This document shows, piece by piece, positions 27,401 to 38,500 of a stretch of 64,000 nt of DNA (its first letter is position 1; every line of letters starts with the position of its first letter). This DNA comes from Scatophagus argus. Lineage: Eukaryota > Chordata > Actinopteri > Scatophagidae. The notes below the pieces were generated by a model. It was not told where the DNA came from and ran no database searches. It saw only the letters and a list, made by a program, of their open reading frames with translations. Where the stretch lies: assembly GCF_020382885.2 (NCBI RefSeq), contig NC_058495.1, positions 18,830,127 to 18,894,126 on the forward strand, given 5' to 3'. The translations under genes and the position numbers were made by a program.

Positions 27401-30053
27401 TTCAGGGCAGTGTTTGACCGACATAAATGAGTCATTTTACATTTTGACTTTACATAATAGGACTGACATTGCTTGTTTGAGGTTTGTTGCACGTGTGTAC
27501 GTAAGGATGTAATTTGACAGCTTGGAAAGAGCAACAGGATTTGGCTTTGCTCATTTTCGGTTTGGTTTTGGGTAGCAGAAATTTAGTCTGTGTGACGATG
27601 ATGATGATGATGATGATGCGTGTTGTAACCACAGAAATAATGTGGTTTTATTAGAAAGATTTCAGTGAAACCTAGTTAAACATAGCTAATGTAAGCCTAG
27701 TTCATTTTGCACAGTCTGAGATACTGAAAAATGACTGCACCTAAAAATTCTTTTAGGTGCAAAAACTAGCAATTAATCTGCTGATTATTTTCCTGATTAA
27801 CGACTTATAGGACAGTCAGATAGATCTCCAGCTGAGGGAAACACGTGTCTCCTTAGCTGCTCTGTGTTCACAGTGGTAACCAGCTTTCTGTTTACTTTGT
27901 CCATCTGTTGTTTGGTACTGGGCAGGTAGTGTACGGCGGGAGGATTCAGAGTTTTTGTGTGATCAAAACTGCAAAGTTGTGGGCCTTGGAACCAAAACAC
28001 TGAGCTGAAAGATGCTAAACAAGAATAATTTTATCCATTGTTAATATAAAAGTACTTGTTTTGTTTTGTTTTTATTAACTGAGAGGGTCCAGCATTCAGC
28101 CATGTCAGTGTGCTTTTTACCTTGTGTGTGAACTAAACTAAACTAACTCAATCTGGAACCAACAATCAAAGTATGTTGTCAAATAATGTTCAAATTTCTG
28201 CTGGAAGTGGTTTTATCTGATAAGACTAATGTCTTTGCCGTCTGTCCAGCATCTTCTAATTTTGTGTTAAATAGACCCCTTAAGTCCTTTTTTATTATTA
28301 TTATTATATAGCCTGTTTTAAGCTTAATGGGGCATTCTGGATGAGACTTTGTTCCAGTTTCATTTTTGGACCAACAATAATAAAAACACTTGTTACTCCA
28401 GGGAGCGTTATTTAAGCTTTTGATTGCTTCTGGAGGCCCACGTGCTTCAAAGAGCTGGACGCAGCTCTTGCATAAATGGAAAATAAAACGTATATCAGAC
28501 TGTGCTGTGTGTCTTTGTGTGTCCAGCCAGTGTGCTGCAGGCCATGGCCGTGCTGGTCTGTGCCGAGATGTACCAGGTGAAACGTCTGCAGCATCTGTGC
28601 GAAGTGTGTGTGTGCGCTTACCTTCAGAGCATGCCCAGTAGAGAGCTGTCATCAACGGGTATCAGCGTGATCCGACTGCTCCGCCGAGCAAAGGTCAGTG
28701 CAGTTTCCAGCGTATGAGTGGGGGAAAAAAAGGGCAAGAGGTATGAACTGAGAACATGAACAGGACAGGAGGCGGCACGTTTGTGCAAACCAGTTAATAC
28801 TCCTTTTTCATATGACGCTTCCTTCAGCCACCAAATGCTGTTTAAAGGACCTCTAGCTGCAGAGTTTAATCTATTCAAGTTGCTGTAGTGACTTCTTCAC
28901 AGATATTCACAGTTATTTGCTGAAATGCATTAATTCTCACGCCAAATCTTCTCATTTGTTTCCACGTGTCTGTTTAAATTGAATCTCAGTGCCACAATGC
29001 CGAGCAGCTGTATGTCTGGCTCCTCCACTTCATCGCCAACAACTACCTGATCTTCAGCCACAAGCCTGACTTCCTGGAGCTGTCAGGTCAGTGTATGTGT
29101 GTGTGTGTGAAATATTCAACTTGTAGTAAGTGACAGCAGAATTGAACAGCTGGTTTCAGCGTTTCAGATGGCTTCGTCTTTCTAAAAACAATCCAGTCAA
29201 AATGCCTGCAGGCTTTTTCCCAGTGTACTCCAGGCAGGTAGTGTCCCAGATAAGAATGGTAGGCTGGTTTTCATCTTTGTCAAATGGCCAACCAGTCTGT
29301 AAAATGCACAAGGTGTGATCAAGGTGTCCAACAGTCAGCTGTGACAGAAAATGAACGCCACGCTGTCACTTACAGAAATCATTATGAAAATGTCTGCATT
29401 TTACAGTCCACTGCCATATAGCACAATATGGCAGTACTTTAATTAAACTGGCAGCTGCCGGGCTTCCTTATAGTATAATTAATAATATAAGTTTATGCTT
29501 GAGTTACATAATGCTTTGATTGTTTCTCAGTTATTAAAGTCGTACGTATTTAAGAGGCCACGCAGTCAAAGATGGGCAAAGATTAATTGCAACACAGTTA
29601 GTAGCTGTAGCGCATTTTATTGTCATCATTAGCCATACACACAAAAATCATTTAAAGTCACTGGACGGGTATTAAAGGGCACAAGGGATAAACAGACAGC
29701 ACATGACCTATCACGGCCGTTCTTCTGTTGCTCGTCGATGTAAACAAAATCTTATTAGATATTTCAGTCTTGTTGGCAGCATTCATGGCAACAATCCAAG
29801 GAGTAACTACTGAATGTGTCTGTATGTGCCAAGCACAGTAAATCTTGTAGCAATGGTTTGTTTTTTATTCCCACAGTTATGTCTTCAGTAGATTACAGTT
29901 ATGATGTGTGTGTGTGTGTTTGTGAATGTTCCAGATGAGGAGCGGGAGCAGGTGGAGAGGCTACGCTGGCCATCCAGAGGCTACCTGCAGGAGCTCAGTG
30001 AGTACCAGCAGCGGCGACGCAAGCTACGCAAGTCCCGCTGCATCGTCATGTGA
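9764..30053 (+). CDS. rhobtb3: Rho-related BTB domain-containing protein 3 (RHOBTB3), 13 exons
   Basis: Atypical Rho-family protein. From the literature it is a Golgi/endosome ATPase that binds Rab9 and acts with cullin-3. Coding pieces are 9764-9765, 10150-10381, 11244-11436, 13428-13585, 14424-14532, 17743-17938, 18099-18295, 23037-23146, 24492-24597, 25374-25547, 28527-28693, 28990-29086 and 29935-30053. All phases agree and total 619 residues (human 611). The protein begins MSIHIVALG as in human. A divergent Rho-like domain spans about residues 1-230, including CTCPLCASD and ATYLEL. A split first BTB follows (about 258-400; FADVAFYAG, then LVVKDPLLC), then BTB2 (about 425-525; PAHRAVLVARCDVMAAMF, SFLEYLYTDSCCP). 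The C-terminus is a basic stretch ending in the CAAX-type CIVM (human CLVM), which predicts prenylation. The start codon is split between exons 1 and 2. Confidence 0.97.
11953..11981. repeat. (AC)n microsatellite
   Basis: AC run in rhobtb3 intron 3. Confidence 0.85.
12446..12496. repeat. Compound (TC)n(AC)n microsatellite
   Basis: A TC run passes directly into an AC run in rhobtb3 intron 3. A compound repeat of the same type is at 53095-53141. Confidence 0.85.
12573..12591. repeat. (TG)n microsatellite
   Basis: Short TG run in rhobtb3 intron 3, close to the compound repeat. Confidence 0.8.
13619..14046 (-). mobile_element. Non-autonomous Tc1/mariner-like element in rhobtb3 intron 4
   Basis: A 428-base element with inverted ends: CTATATAGACAAAAGTATTG on the left and TACTTTTGTCCATATAGTG on the right. 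It is flanked by TA dinucleotides (13617-13618, 14047-14048), the usual Tc1/mariner target. The inside is a decayed, internally deleted piece of Tc1 transposase on the minus strand. The same family occurs at 35035-35568 but with different internal deletions. Confidence 0.8.
14533..17742. other. rhobtb3 intron 5
   Basis: Intron of 3.2 kb. It has a repeat-like CCTAAACCTAACCAAG block near 15570-15640, which I recognise as common in fish genomes, and an A-rich run near 16731. No other gene is supported. Confidence 0.5.
18400..18860 (+). repeat. Interspersed teleost repeat, plus-oriented copy
   Basis: It contains GCTAACATGC, CATTTGAGGCTGAGGGGAAT, GTGCCAAATTTCACGTCAAT and TTGTTGAATTATTTCA, the landmarks of a repeat I know as abundant in percomorph genomes. 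Related copies lie at 22240-22610, 60330-60610 and 63740-63960. Ends are approximate. Confidence 0.6.
22240..22610 (-). repeat. Interspersed teleost repeat, minus-oriented copy
   Basis: Reverse complement of the family seen at 18400-18860: GGATTGCCATAAAATTTTGA, CCACCAGAGGATGAATC, and CCCATTAGCCTCAGCTGTAC, then GCTAACTAGCGTGCTAATGC. Ends are approximate. Confidence 0.6.
24453..24478. repeat. (TG)13 microsatellite before the rhobtb3 exon 9 acceptor
   Basis: Thirteen TG units end 13 bases before exon 9. They occupy the place where a pyrimidine tract would be expected; a pyrimidine-rich stretch lies further upstream (about 24421-24450). Confidence 0.9.
24620..24641. repeat. (CA)11 microsatellite after rhobtb3 exon 9
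   Basis: Eleven CA units begin 22 bases after the exon 9 donor. They are complementary to the TG run on the other side of the exon. Confidence 0.9.
25548..28526. other. rhobtb3 intron 10
   Basis: Intron of 3.0 kb with an A run near 26986, a (GAT)n run at 27597-27618 and a TTA-rich run near 28291. No gene or named repeat is supported. Confidence 0.5.
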
Positions 30054-30971
30054 TCCCCACCTGGATGCCAAAAACCTGTGGAAACCATGTGGGGGTGGGG
30101 GTAGACAGAGGAGAAGACCAGGGAGAAAATAATGATAAAGAGTGAGACTGATGATCAGTGTTTGGAGATTTTTTTTGTCTGTTTGTCCTGCTGGATGAAG
30201 GGCTGATTCTGAAGGACGCTGTTGCAAAGGAAAACGTCATACGACTCCTTACCAGTAGGACAAAGCTGTCAAGCAGTGACACACACACACACACCACTGT
30301 GACACACCTCTCTTCCCCCAGAGGAATGACTGTGCATCCTTTGCATAATGGAATTTCCATCATGGGCAATATAAAATGACTGATACTTAAAGCATCAATA
30401 TGAATTAAAAATGGCCACCAGCCACAGGCTCTGTGAAAGATTATTATTTCCCTTGGCAGATTCAAAATGGTGGATTTTGATGATGAACAGGGACACAAAA
30501 TGGCTCCGACTGGAGGACAGATATATCAAATGACCACATTTCTGTTGAAACACAGACAAAGATCATGTGCAGACTGCTTCAATCCACAGTAACGGGTAAC
30601 GTGACTCCAGGATGAAAAAGCGTGGAGGAAACTGCTTGTGTTGGGGTTTCCTTCTCCACTCGACACCTGGGGATGTCTTTGTATCTTTTTTATGCTGGAC
30701 GCGAGACTGCTCTGTCTAATTAAACCATGGTCCATGACGCTCCTGTGACTCCCGTTGGATCCGAAACATTGTGAACGTGTGCACATGCAGCATTTTTTTA
30801 AGCTGAGATAACCCTTGAACCTCTAACTTCTCTGTGTCTCGATTGGTAGTTCAGCTGACCTGAAACACTTTCATTCAGCAGTGGCTTGAAATTAAATCTT
30901 AAAATTAGCTACACCTGTAACAAAATAAAAGTGCTCTGTACTCCAAATCAAGAACAATCAATGTTTTTGTA

Positions 30972-31397
30972 AAGGGACAGTTCACCCAAAAATCAGAAAT
31001 AAACATTTTTCCTCTTACCTGTAGCGCTATTTGTCCATTTCGATTGTCTTGGTCAGAGTCGTCGAGTTTTGGGACTATTATTAGGAACTATTTTTTCTGC
31101 ACATTCATCTACTCGTGGACCCCATTCATGTTTACATCCCGCCCAGTCGGGAGAAACTGCTCACAGCAAGATGTATGGATTACGATGATAGTGGAAAGAC
31201 ATTGCTGTTTTTTTTAAAATGTAATTTTTTGGCACTTTGAGTTCCACATGTGAAGAACCATCTATTACTCTTGTCTTGGTGAGAAGATCATCTCTACAGC
31301 AGATATCTCCAAAACTTGACAACTCACACCAAAACACTTGGATAAACAGCACTACAAGGTTGTTGTTTTGTTTAGATTTGGGGGTGAACTGTCCCTT
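30972..31397. mobile_element. MITE-like inverted-repeat element in the rhobtb3 3' UTR
   Basis: A 426-base element with near-perfect inverted ends, AAGGGACAGTTCACCC and GGGTGAACTGTCCCTT, flanked by TA on both sides (30970-30971, 31398-31399). The inside has no convincing transposase. It resembles short non-autonomous DNA transposons common in teleosts. It lies between the rhobtb3 stop and its likely polyadenylation signal. Confidence 0.75.
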
Positions 31398-32253
31398 TAA
31401 AGCCTGTGGACTGGACTTTCACACCTTTTCCTTTGCAGGTTAGTATGAAATAACGTTGAAACTACTCTTTATCTGTTTGCAATAATAAACAATACTGGTC
31501 AGTCTCTGTCTGTCACACTAAAGGGCAAAAGCCTTTTGTAGCATTTACATGTACAGAAACAGTGGAGAAGCAGAATGAAGATTTAGGAAAAAACGACCAT
31601 ATCATCAACATGTGTTGGTACACTGAAAACCACAATGCCTCTGGGTGATACACAATATTTATTTTGTCCTATTTTTTAATTTGAGAGGTTTTTAAATCAT
31701 GATGATATTCTGATTTATTGGTGCTGCAATTATTTTTGTAAACTATACTGTATGTGACATGATTATGACATTATGATGTCGAACAGACAGCTGAGTTGCA
31801 CTATTTTACAGTCTACTGTTTCGCTGGTACTTATTTAAAAGGGGCATGCAAAGACAGAACAACTAGAACTGTCAGATAAACCTTCAACAAAATGAAGGAA
31901 AAAAAAATAAACGTGATATTTTGCAGCTATTGTCAGTCATTAAGAGTCAACAAACAGTATGTGATTGTGTTTGTATCCAATTTCCTGTTGTAGTTTACTA
32001 CTTGGTTGTGTATATAGTACAACCTCTATTTTGACAGTGTACTGATGGTATCAGTCTGTACATTTTCCCCTGCTGCTGCAGCCCCCCCACTCTAAATGTG
32101 TGTCTCACATTAATCCCACCCTGCTCTTAAAAACAATCAGGAAATGGCGGTTGAAAAAGTGGACTGTAAAACAGTGCCGGATTCGCTCCCAGTATGTGGA
32201 GACGCGTGTGACTCCGCTGGGCCAGACTGTAGATAACATGACATCTGACTTTA

Positions 32254-32259
32254 AATAAA
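32254..32259 (+). other. rhobtb3: Likely rhobtb3 polyadenylation signal
   Basis: AATAAA followed by GT-rich sequence, about 2.2 kb after the stop. Earlier AATAAA or AATAAA-like signals (near 30925, 31010 and 31485) could give shorter transcripts. Confidence 0.45.
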
Positions 32260-32967
32260 GACATGTTTTAGAATGAACACACTGAACACAGACTGGATGA
32301 GTGTCTGCACCCTGCTGTGTCTGTATGGACAGGTGTTTTGACTGCTTTTATTTTTCTCCCTCCCTGTTCCTCTGGAAAAGGGGCCTGTTTTACAGCCAAC
32401 AACTTAAAGTGTATTACTAAGGTGCTGGGCCATCAGTCTTTGAAGTCTCTGAAACTGTACTGAAGGTACGGATTCTTCCACGAGATCTCCTCTCATTTCT
32501 TGGCTTAACGCTGACTGATTCCAGGATCCAATCCACTGTTATTTCCTCAAATAAAAACTTGTCGCTGATTTAAAGGCAAGCCTCTGATTACAACCCCCAA
32601 AAATGAATATTAAAAATAAAAACAAACAAGAGTGGATAAACTGTCATTTAAACTTCCAGATGGTACGTTTGTTATCTTCCGGTATAAAGACAACAGAATA
32701 AGCGATCATCTCTGATGTGTTTCAGGTCAGGCCATCATCAGGCTTAGATCCTGAGGGAGCAACATCACTTGGTGGCTGTAAGAGCCATGCCCTCCCTCCC
32801 GGTGTAGAAGCATCTGCATCCGTTGTGTTTCTTCACTTCAGCTTCTGTACTTTTCCATCAGGATGCGACACACTGTGTGCCTGGAGCAGATTTCAATCCT
32901 GTCTTTACCACCAAGCAACCCCCTCTTATCACTTTGAGCACCACCTCGGGCATCTTATTTCCTTTCA

Positions 32968-32973
32968 TTTATT
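32968..32973 (-). other. glrx: Likely glrx polyadenylation signal
   Basis: Minus-strand AATAAA about 205 bases past the glrx stop. It leaves about 0.7 kb between the converging 3' ends of rhobtb3 and glrx. Confidence 0.5.
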
Positions 32974-33177
32974 CATTTCTACACAAATAAGAGCCTACAG
33001 TTACTAATTAATGCATTTAATGACTTGCTCCGGGTATCCTGAGGGGGCAACGCCTAATTCCTTCTCTTGCCTGCGATTACAAACCCCCCTCCACCCACCA
33101 CCACCAACCAGACACTCCATCTTTAACTTTCTAAGGGTGTGTGTGCATCAGTGTCCTGTACCTTGTGTGGAGGGGGA

Positions 33178-34749
33178 TCACTCCAGAGCTCCAATAGACT
33201 GCAGCATGCTCTTCAGCTGACCACTCTGATGCAGCTCCATCACATCGCTGCCGCCTCCGACACACTCCTCCCCGATGAACACCCGCGGGACCTACGTTCA
33301 GATCAGTCACAGTCGTTGACATTCAGAGTCGTGCAAAAGGTTGGGCAATATGGCAATAAATACCACCAGACAATAAATGTTCATTTATTTGTTTATAGCA
33401 TGACTGGGAGTGTCTGATGTATTTATGAGGTATTCAGAGATTAGCCATTAACAAACGTTCCTGTCTGATTATTATATTTGTATCATTTTCCTATGGTTAT
33501 CACTACTATGTTGAAGTTCAATATTATGCCAATATCAATTACTGTAGTACGTACTGTACTTAAGTACAAATTTGAGGTACTTCTACTTTAAGAGTTCTGT
33601 GATAGTTTCACACTTCATACTTCTGCTCCACTACATTTCAGAGGTAAACACTGTGCTTATTTTCACTCCGTCGTTGTTTTGGACAGCTTTAGTTGCAAAG
33701 TAAAATTTGAGCATACAAAACACTTCAAGAGCTTATCAAATCTGAGTGTAGGAAGTGTTTCTACAGGCCACATGACTAATACATTTACTGAAGCTTCAGG
33801 CGAGGGTGTTGGCTTTCCGAACCTTCACCTGCAGTTTGTCTTATTTAAGAGAGGTGCTTACATCTGACTTTAATTGAACAACATATGCAGCAAAATACAA
33901 AAGTGAAAAGACAACGTGATGTACTATTCACTATTATGAAAACACAAATACAGACTGTGTGAAAGGAGTGACGTATATTCTGGTGTATCCAGCAGTGTGC
34001 TTCAACGGTACAAACAGATAAACGCCCCCCCAATCTCGAATTAAGACGTTAAAATGACGTAAATGACGTAAATGTCAGGTCACGGAAGTCCTGTTTGGCT
34101 CTTACACGCATGGATTTTGCAGAAAGCTTATCAAATGTGATGACTTGTTGTATACATTAAACTATTCAACAGCAGATAAAACCAAATGGGTAACTGACAG
34201 GGAATTAACTTGGATAATTATTTTAAGTTATTTTTAACGCAAAAAAAACCAATTCCTTATTCCAGCTTCTCAGATGAGAATTGCTTCACTACTGTCAGAC
34301 TCTGACTCAGACAGGGCTGGGTGGATGACTGGGTGGATGCCGTGATGGTAGCGCACTTCCCTTGGACTCTCCCTGATTTGTTTCCCTTTTCACAGATTTC
34401 CCGAGCGCAGCCGATACTGTTTAACCTTTAAGTTTCACGCTGACATTAAACACGTAGCCTACGTGTAACCGCCTTTCAAAGCTCTTCGTGTTTTCAAGCC
34501 GCTCGTTGTTCACGTTGTGACAAAGCAGCGGCGTGTTTTTACCGTGCGGGCTCCGGTCAGCTCCAGGAAATAGTCCTGCACGCTGCCCATGTCGCTGCGG
34601 TCACTGATGTCAACATACTCCAGATGTCCCGGCTTGAACTTGTACTTGGACAAAACGTCTTTGGCCATAATGCAGTACGAGCAGGTCGGCTTCACGAACA
34701 GGACCACTTTGTCCCCTTGGATTTTGGTCTTCACGAACTGCTGCGCCAT
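33178..34749 (-). CDS. glrx: Glutaredoxin-1 (GLRX), two exons
   Basis: Small thiol-disulfide oxidoreductase that removes glutathione from protein thiols, using glutathione as reductant; cytosolic in mammals. Exons are 34543-34749 and 33178-33291, joined in phase 0, for 106 residues, the same length as human GLRX. It starts MAQQFVKTKI, comparable to human MAQEFVNCKI. The active site is C23-S-Y-C26 within KPTCSYC, where human GLRX has CPYC. Other glutaredoxin features are present: the TVP loop (T69-V70-P71, at the exon junction) and the glutathione-binding GG-x-SD (G81-G82-G83-S84-D85). The C-terminus IGALE matches GLRX (IGALQ in human) and not GLRX2. Gene position next to rhobtb3 and ell2 also supports GLRX. 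No targeting peptide is seen. Confidence 0.95.
33545..33680. repeat. Interspersed teleost repeat in the glrx intron
   Basis: GTACTTAAGTACAAATTTGA, then CTTCTGCTCCACTACATTTC, match a very common teleost repeat from memory. It is related, in opposite orientation, to the fragment at 3440-3525. Confidence 0.5.
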
Positions 34750-34930
34750 TTTTTTCTGTCTGTCGGTCAGCGGAAGACCACACAGATAAGGCGGGACTGA
34801 AACCAAAGGTGATCGCTTCTTTCCAGTTAGTCAATTTTGTATGAAGGGATGACGTGAAAAGGCAGCCACATCCCCCTTTTAAACAGACACTGCACAGTGT
34901 TGCGCGTGCACATCCTAAACACATGTTTTA
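34750..34930 (-). promoter_or_regulatory. glrx: glrx promoter and 5' UTR region
   Basis: Sequence immediately upstream of the glrx ATG, ending about 100 bases before a transposon remnant. No TATA box or other firm element is recognised, so this is a placement by position only. Confidence 0.3.
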
Positions 34931-35034
34931 GACAACGTTTGTAATGTTCAAATAGGATACGTATAATTACTACTAAAAATAATCAAAATGGCAATAAGTC
35001 CCTATCCCTCAAACAAAATTCGAAAATGCAAATA

Positions 35035-35568
35035 CATTATATAGACAAAAGTATTGGCACACCTGCCCGCTTTCTAAATAAACAGACATTAATAAGGAGT
35101 TGGTCCCTCTTTTGCATCTATAACAGCTTCCTCTCTTCTGTGAAGGCTTTCACGACATTTTGGAGTGTTTCTGTGAGAATTTCTGCCCATTCATGCAGTA
35201 GTGCATTTGTGAGGTCAGACACTGATGTTGGACCAAAAGGTCTGGCTCACAATCTCCGTTCCAGTTCATCCCAAATGTGTTTGATGGGGTTGAGGTCCGG
35301 GCTCTGTGTGGGCCAGTCAAGTTCCACACCAAACCCATCAAACCATGTCTTTATGGACTTTGCTTTGCCCACTGGGGTACAGTCATGTTGGAATAGAAAA
35401 GGGCCTTCAACAAACTGTTGCCACAAAGTTGGAAGCATAGCATTGTCCAACATGTCTTGGTATGCTGAAGCATTAAGATTTCCCTCCACTGCAAGTCAGG
35501 GGCCGAGCCCAACCCTTGAAAAACAGCCCTATAAAGAGTTATGTCTGGATATTTTTGTCTATATTGTG
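35035..35568 (-). mobile_element. Tc1-like transposon remnant
   Basis: A 534-base element with TA flanks (35033-35034, 35569-35570) and imperfect inverted ends: TATATAGACAAAAGTATTGG on the left and ATATTTTTGTCTATATTGTG on the right. On the minus strand about 35247-35489 encodes the C-terminal part of a Tc1 transposase, including FQHDCTPVGKAKS and DWPTQSPDLNPIKHIWDE, the region of the DDE catalytic domain. The N-terminal half is missing. It is dead by itself. Confidence 0.85.
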
Positions 35569-35599
35569 TATTTCTCAATTCAATTCAGTTTAACCTGCC

Positions 35600-38500
35600 A
35601 CACAAGATGTCTCCTTCTCCTACTTCCAAATAAATCATTCTGCACAAAGAAGCTCAAACATTCAACTGTAGGCAGAAGAAGGACGAGATATGTTATTTAA
35701 CATTAAACAGCATGGCCTGACTAACCTCTGAAGGAGTCCTGGGGGTGAGGTGGACCCCCATGGGCACCTACACCACCCACCTCCCTCTGTACACTGTATA
35801 TGTGCCCTGAAGCATCGAAGCTCATTTAAAATATAGTGCAAACAGAAGAAATTTAATTAAATAAATTTGTGGTAATTTGATCAAACAAAACATGCGAGCA
35901 CAATATAATGTAAAATAAACAAGATCTTAAAATGCGATAACCCTCTAAAGGGTTACAAGATTAGCTAATAATGCTGGAACCGCTTCAGTTGATATTGCAC
36001 TTGGAGCACATTCCCTTCCCCAAATCATTAAGCATGTGACAAAAACCAGTTGACATGCAGAGAACCTGAGACGTTCACTTTGCCCGACTGGTAAACCAGT
36101 CTGGTTTTAGGGGGTGACCGGGAAATAAAGCTCCTGTAATTTTGCCACAGCTAACTCAGGTAAGTGACAGATTCATATTACATTAGTTATTCTCTTGTTT
36201 TTAAATGTCCACCAGTTTTACAGATTGTCCCTGTCCTGATTCACCCAGGCAATAAAAATCTGTAATTTCTCTACCATTTGCTGCAGTTCCACCATAGTTT
36301 AACTTACCTGTCTTTGCTGCAGAGGGCGACTAAGAAAGTTGCTTTATTGAGAAATGCTTTTAACTGCGAGAGCAGCATGACTGAAACTTTTAAAAGTCAG
36401 AGACACTCCACAGCGATCTATTTGAACCAGTCTCACCAGTATTTCTCAGCTACAAAGGTAAACTATGTGGAACCTGGAGGGATAATTTGTATGCATATAC
36501 TTCCCCCCACCCTCCTTGTCTGGTGACGAGAAGTCTATGCATCCAGGCACAGCAGAGACGCTACGGGGTTGTCAAACGTTTTTCCAACTAAATGAAAACA
36601 AATCTGAATTCATTCCTTTTTGCTCTGCCAAACTCCAGCTCAGCCTTAGAAAAACATCTTAGCTCCCTGTCTGCATCAGTCCCACAGCCAGAAACCTGAG
36701 TGGGTTATTCCAAGTTCCATTTCATTTTCGTGTTATTTTTAATTATCTCAATTTATTTGCCTCTTTGCGGCCCTGGAACATTTTAATCCTGGTTCAACCA
36801 TGTAAAGCACTTTTAATCGTGCTTTGAAAAGAGCTGTACTGGCCAAATGTATTATTACAAGAACCTTTCTGTGAGACAGAGGGAATCATGTCAGAGGTCC
36901 CTTTATGTTCAGATGTGGCTCTTAAAAACCAAAGCGTTTGTAGCTTAACTGTAGCTACAACATTAAGAATCCATACTTAAATAACTAATCTATCTTTTAC
37001 CCATGAGTACCTTAATCAATAAATTACTGATGGTGACAAGTCTATTAGAATACCAATTCAGGATATGCAGATATTTATGCCGGCTTGGGTTCACGACAGT
37101 CCCTTTATATTTACCTGCCAGGGCGATGATGTGTTCTTCAGCCATAACAAAAACAACACACATTACAGGTTTCATATTACAAATGTCAAACACACGGACA
37201 GGAAACCTTAAACAACATACAACAAAGGACATTTCCAGGTAAAACTAAGCTGATTTTTATTGAAATGTCTTACATGTTCACATAGGCAGGATCTGAATTC
37301 ACACTTGATTTTCAGTGGTGTCTCTTATCAAAACACTGCCAGGGAATTTATTTATTTTTTAACCTTTGCCACTTCCTCATTAAGACTCTTAATCAAACCA
37401 CTTCCCTCCTTCGTCCCACCACAGAGTCACATAACGCTAAATTATGCTGATCTGATCCAACTGAAGCAAATCTGTTTTTGTTTTTTTGTTTTATTTTTTA
37501 AATAAAGAGCAACAAGGTTGAGAAGAGGACAGAAATGATGGCTAACACCTTGAAGGCTGCAGGTGAGGCCCTGGTCTTACAAACTTGTTGACGTGGCCGT
37601 TTGTGATGTTTCAAATGGGAAGTGACCACAACAAGGGAAATACAGAGCAAAAGGCTGAGCCTGTAAACCCACATCCTTACTCAATGTAGACCACAAGCAG
37701 AACCTCATCTGTTATGGACGTTATGTATCTGCTGTTGTGGCACATCCAATATAGAAGTGCTGATTTTCTGTCCAAAATAACTAGAGAGACAAGTTAAGCA
37801 GAGTTTGTAATTATGTTAAATTGATTCAGACAGCTGAACAAAACAGCCAGTTTGCTGCAGAACCTGACTATTTCACAGAGTGCCAAAACCAAAATATATG
37901 GGAAACAGAATGGGCCAATATTTACTTGAATGTCCATTTAAGTTGCCGATACAGGACAGTCTTCTAGACGTCAACTGTAGCTCAGTGTACGCTCAGTGTC
38001 CTCTTTGTTAGGTACACCTGTACAATCTGATACAAGCCAATACAACTGTTGATGCACGTCAAGCCTTTATCGACGCTGCTGCAGAGGAATCAATCGCATT
38101 AAGGTTGTAGTTAGCTATGAGGCTGTGCTGGACTGAACCACAATGAGGGGTGTTTATAATATTCTGCACCCTTCATGTATGTGTATGGGAAGGCCAAAAA
38201 CACCTCTAAATATGTGTGCAATCCTGTACTTTTAACTATGACCTTAGTAGTAATACATGCGAATCTATATTTGCACATTACCAAAACTATTGTAATGTCG
38301 TATTGGACTCCATTAGACTGGACAGGGTGTACCTAATGAAGTGGCCACTGACAGTTCCTTCACATCCCCAAATGTAATGTTGTTTTGCTCCCCCCCCCCT
38401 CACTGAATGAGAAATTAAGCCCCAATCACAAATTGTACTCCATGGATGCAGTACCAAAAAGCATTTAATTTTTGGCAAACATTCTAACACAGGTTTGTAA

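Noticed and set aside
35026-35700. Open frame of 224 codons on the plus strand
   Set aside because: It is antisense to the Tc1-like transposase remnant; the real coding history is on the minus strand.
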